A stretch of 5,798 bases of DNA from Patescibacteria group bacterium. GTDB lineage: Bacteria > Patescibacteriota > Minisyncoccia > Portnoybacterales > UBA2143. The notes under the pieces are model-generated. The model did not search any database. It saw only the letters and a list, made by a program, of their open reading frames with translations, and was not told the DNA's origin. The translations under genes and the position numbers were made by a program. The DNA lies in NCBI GenBank assembly GCA_018819085.1, contig JAHJQT010000002.1:1-5798 (forward strand), given 5' to 3'. How positions within the stretch are numbered: position 1 is the stretch's first letter; each line of letters begins with the position of its first letter. Shown one piece after another: positions 4,338 through 5,798 of this stretch.

Positions 4338-5036
4338 ATGAACAAAATTATTCGTAAATTATTAGGAAAATTTAATATCGCGATTGCCTTAATGCTGGCG
4401 ATTGTGATGGCGGGAGGATTTGGCGGCGCGACTTATGTCTTGGCGTCGGGTACTTCTACTTTTGGACAGACAATTAACGTAGGCACGCTTAGCACAGATA
4501 TTGTTGACGCGGCTTATTCTTCGGTTGCCAGTCCTGCAGTAGCAATGAACGCTGTAACTTTTAGTTTTGCTTATCAGACAGCTACTGGTTCTTTTGGTTC
4601 AGCGACCGAGCAAATTTATGTTAGCAATTCCGACGCGGCTGATGGTGGATGGACGCTTGCTGTAGCGCCGTCAGCTACTACCGCTTTTTGGGACAGCGCG
4701 GGCACGGATTTTGACTTTAATGACTCAACCGCCTCAGCGGGCGACGGAGCTGACACTGACACTTTGGGCGGCCAGATGACAGTTGATCCTTCCGTGGCAA
4801 CCCTGGCTACGAGTACATGCGCAAGCTGTGTCATAACTAATATTACCAAAGGCGCTTCTACCGCTTATGTTGAAGGCGCGACTAATAGTGTAACTCTTCT
4901 TACGGCGGCGGTGGCTTCTGATGATATTGGCAAATGGACATTACAGGGTGTTTCAATCAGCCAGACAATTCCAGCCGAACAACCAGCGGCCAGCGATTAC
5001 ACCCTTAACATGGTGCTTACTGTTACTGCTACGTAA
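4338..5036 (+). CDS. Secreted WxL-like surface protein
   Basis: The 232-residue protein has a classic signal peptide: a basic n-region (MNKIIRKLLGK), a long hydrophobic core (about 12-34), and a probable cleavage after Ala36 (VLA/SG). The mature part is rich in Ala, Thr, Ser, Val and Gly, poor in Lys/Arg, and predicted all-beta. GGWTLAVAPSA (Trp105) matches the first WxL signature. GKWTLQGVSISQTIPAE (Trp200) and the final YTLNMVLTVTAT match the end of WxL domains, although the terminal LTWTL is replaced by LTVT. In Firmicutes WxL domains bind peptidoglycan non-covalently and partner with DUF916 proteins, which fits the next gene. Cys161 and Cys164 (CASC) may form a disulfide. There is no LPXTG or C-terminal membrane anchor. 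An unrelated all-beta pilin-like or TasA-like surface protein is the alternative. GC content is far above that of infB. No Shine-Dalgarno precedes the ATG. Confidence 0.85.
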   Translation: MNKIIRKLLGKFNIAIALMLAIVMAGGFGGATYVLASGTSTFGQTINVGTLSTDIVDAAYSSVASPAVAMNAVTFSFAYQTATGSFGSATEQIYVSNSDAADGGWTLAVAPSATTAFWDSAGTDFDFNDSTASAGDGADTDTLGGQMTVDPSVATLATSTCASCVITNITKGASTAYVEGATNSVTLLTAAVASDDIGKWTLQGVSISQTIPAEQPAASDYTLNMVLTVTAT

Positions 5037-5055
5037 AATATTAATTAAGTAGGTC

Positions 5056-5085
5056 TGTCGCCTTGCTAATATTAGCAAGGCGACA
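5056..5085. repeat. 30-base perfect palindrome between the two surface genes
   Basis: TGTCGCCTTGCTAAT is followed immediately by its exact reverse complement. In RNA this forms a stem of about 13 bp with a 4-base loop. No T-run follows (the next bases are CTGCCCTAAT), so it is a poor intrinsic terminator. It lies 20 bases after the WxL-like stop and 18 bases before the DUF916-like start. This suggests an mRNA-stabilising or partial-termination element setting the ratio of the two proteins, or a dyad protein-binding site. Confidence 0.8.
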
Positions 5086-5103
5086 CTGCCCTAATAAAAA
5101 TTT

Positions 5104-5798
5104 ATGTCAATTTTTCACGATCACAAAAGAAAACAGTTCATTTGGGGCTATGTTTCGGTTTTTGTTGTTCTGATGGGAATTGCTGTTTTTGCTAATAGCG
5201 CGTTGGCTATGGAATCTGGCGGTATGGGAGGCAGGCCGGCTTATCCCAGTTCTGATAATCCTAGAACAGAATCCATTTTTATCCATACCCTTGAGCCGGG
5301 CGCAATTCAGGAAGAAGGAATTTTATTGGTAAATAACACCGAAGAACAAAAAACCCTTCAAGTATACGCTGTTGATTCAATGGTTTCTTCTGGTGGCGCT
5401 TTTGCCTGCCGGCAAATGACTGAACCAAAAGAAGGAGTCGGTTCTTGGATTGAACTTGCCAAGTCCGAGGTAACGCTTGATTCGGGAACTAACGAAATCG
5501 TGCCTTTTACTATCGCTGTTCCTCAAAATGCCGGTGTTGGAGAGCATAACGGATGTATTGTCATTCAGGAGAAAAAAGAAAAAGTAGAAGGTCAGACCGG
5601 TATGACGCTTAGCTTTCGAACCGGGCTTCGGGTGGCAATTACTATTCCGGGGAAGATTATTAGAAAACTTGAAATTGTTGGTTTTACCGTGACATCTCAA
5701 AAAGATGGGAATTTTTTGCTTCAGCCAAAAGTTAAAAATATTGGTAATGTTTCAATTGACGCGGATGTTCAAGTTGTTACCCGCTATTTCTTTGGTTC
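5104..5798 (+). CDS. DUF916 / WxL-interacting-protein-like secreted protein (3' end outside window)
   Basis: The frame runs open from ATG 5104 past the right edge (231 residues seen). A signal peptide is clear: a basic n-region (MSIFHDHKRKQ), a hydrophobic core (about 12-30), and a probable cleavage after Ala35 (SALA/ME). The mature part reads as an immunoglobulin-like domain of the DUF916 type: IFIHTLEPGAIQEEGILLVNN near the start, then GSWIELAKSEVTL (about 113-125), then VPFTIAVPQNAGVGEHNGCI (133-152). A second beta domain seems to begin near 186, with LQPKVKNIGNVSIDADV. In Firmicutes DUF916 proteins sit beside WxL genes, bind WxL proteins and peptidoglycan, and usually end in a transmembrane helix, which would lie beyond this window. 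Cys102 and Cys151 could form a disulfide. The gene is probably co-transcribed with the WxL-like gene. No Shine-Dalgarno; AAATTT directly precedes the ATG. Confidence 0.85.
   Translation, partial: MSIFHDHKRKQFIWGYVSVFVVLMGIAVFANSALAMESGGMGGRPAYPSSDNPRTESIFIHTLEPGAIQEEGILLVNNTEEQKTLQVYAVDSMVSSGGAFACRQMTEPKEGVGSWIELAKSEVTLDSGTNEIVPFTIAVPQNAGVGEHNGCIVIQEKKEKVEGQTGMTLSFRTGLRVAITIPGKIIRKLEIVGFTVTSQKDGNFLLQPKVKNIGNVSIDADVQVVTRYFFG

Noticed and set aside
4616..4849. 77-codon open frame on the - strand
   Set aside because: It is antisense to the WxL-like gene and arises from that gene's high GC and Ala/Ser-rich codons.
5377..5700. 107-codon open frame on the - strand
   Set aside because: It is antisense to the DUF916-like gene, which has a signal peptide and domain motifs; the antisense product has none.

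Overview
The window looks like chromosomal DNA of a small-genome, AT-rich bacterium, most likely from the Candidate Phyla Radiation / Patescibacteria (Parcubacteria-like). This is inference. It rests on the very AT-rich housekeeping genes, divergent IF-2 and RbfA, tRNA genes without an encoded CCA, a 3D-domain cell-wall protein and a helix-turn-helix/LAGLIDADG-like protein of types I associate with that group, and starts with little Shine-Dalgarno signal. UGA is used as a stop (rbfA), so the code is the standard bacterial one and not the UGA-glycine code of Gracilibacteria/SR1.

Region 1 (1-1770, + strand) is a translation block. It holds the 3' two-thirds or less of infB, then rbfA 7 bases later, then tRNA-Cys(GCA) and tRNA-Leu(UAA), closed by a strong bidirectional terminator.

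Region 2 (1766-3560, - strand) alternates protein genes and tRNA genes. In transcription order these are a MazG-type nucleotide pyrophosphohydrolase, tRNA-Phe(GAA), a helix-turn-helix/LAGLIDADG-like protein, tRNA-Gly(GCC), and a secreted 3D-domain protein. Each tRNA begins 5-6 bases after the preceding stop codon. A recognisable promoter lies just beyond each tRNA and drives the next protein gene. The 3D gene also has a terminator-like hairpin in its 5' leader.

Region 3 (3561-4337) has no credible gene but is dense with structure. It holds nested inverted repeats, including a 145-bp element with a 19-bp perfect inner stem, a homopyrimidine mirror repeat inside the loop of another inverted repeat, a G-rich run, two extended -10 promoters, a (GA)13 microsatellite and an intrinsic terminator. 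The promoters, microsatellite and terminator precede the next gene and may form a regulated leader or a short non-coding RNA.

Region 4 (4338-5798, + strand) is a cell-surface locus of visibly higher GC. It holds a secreted protein with WxL-like motifs, a 30-base perfect palindrome, and then a secreted DUF916 (WxL-interacting protein)-like protein that runs off the window. In Firmicutes these two families work together as wall-attached surface complexes. The pair here is the best candidate for an under-described system in the window.
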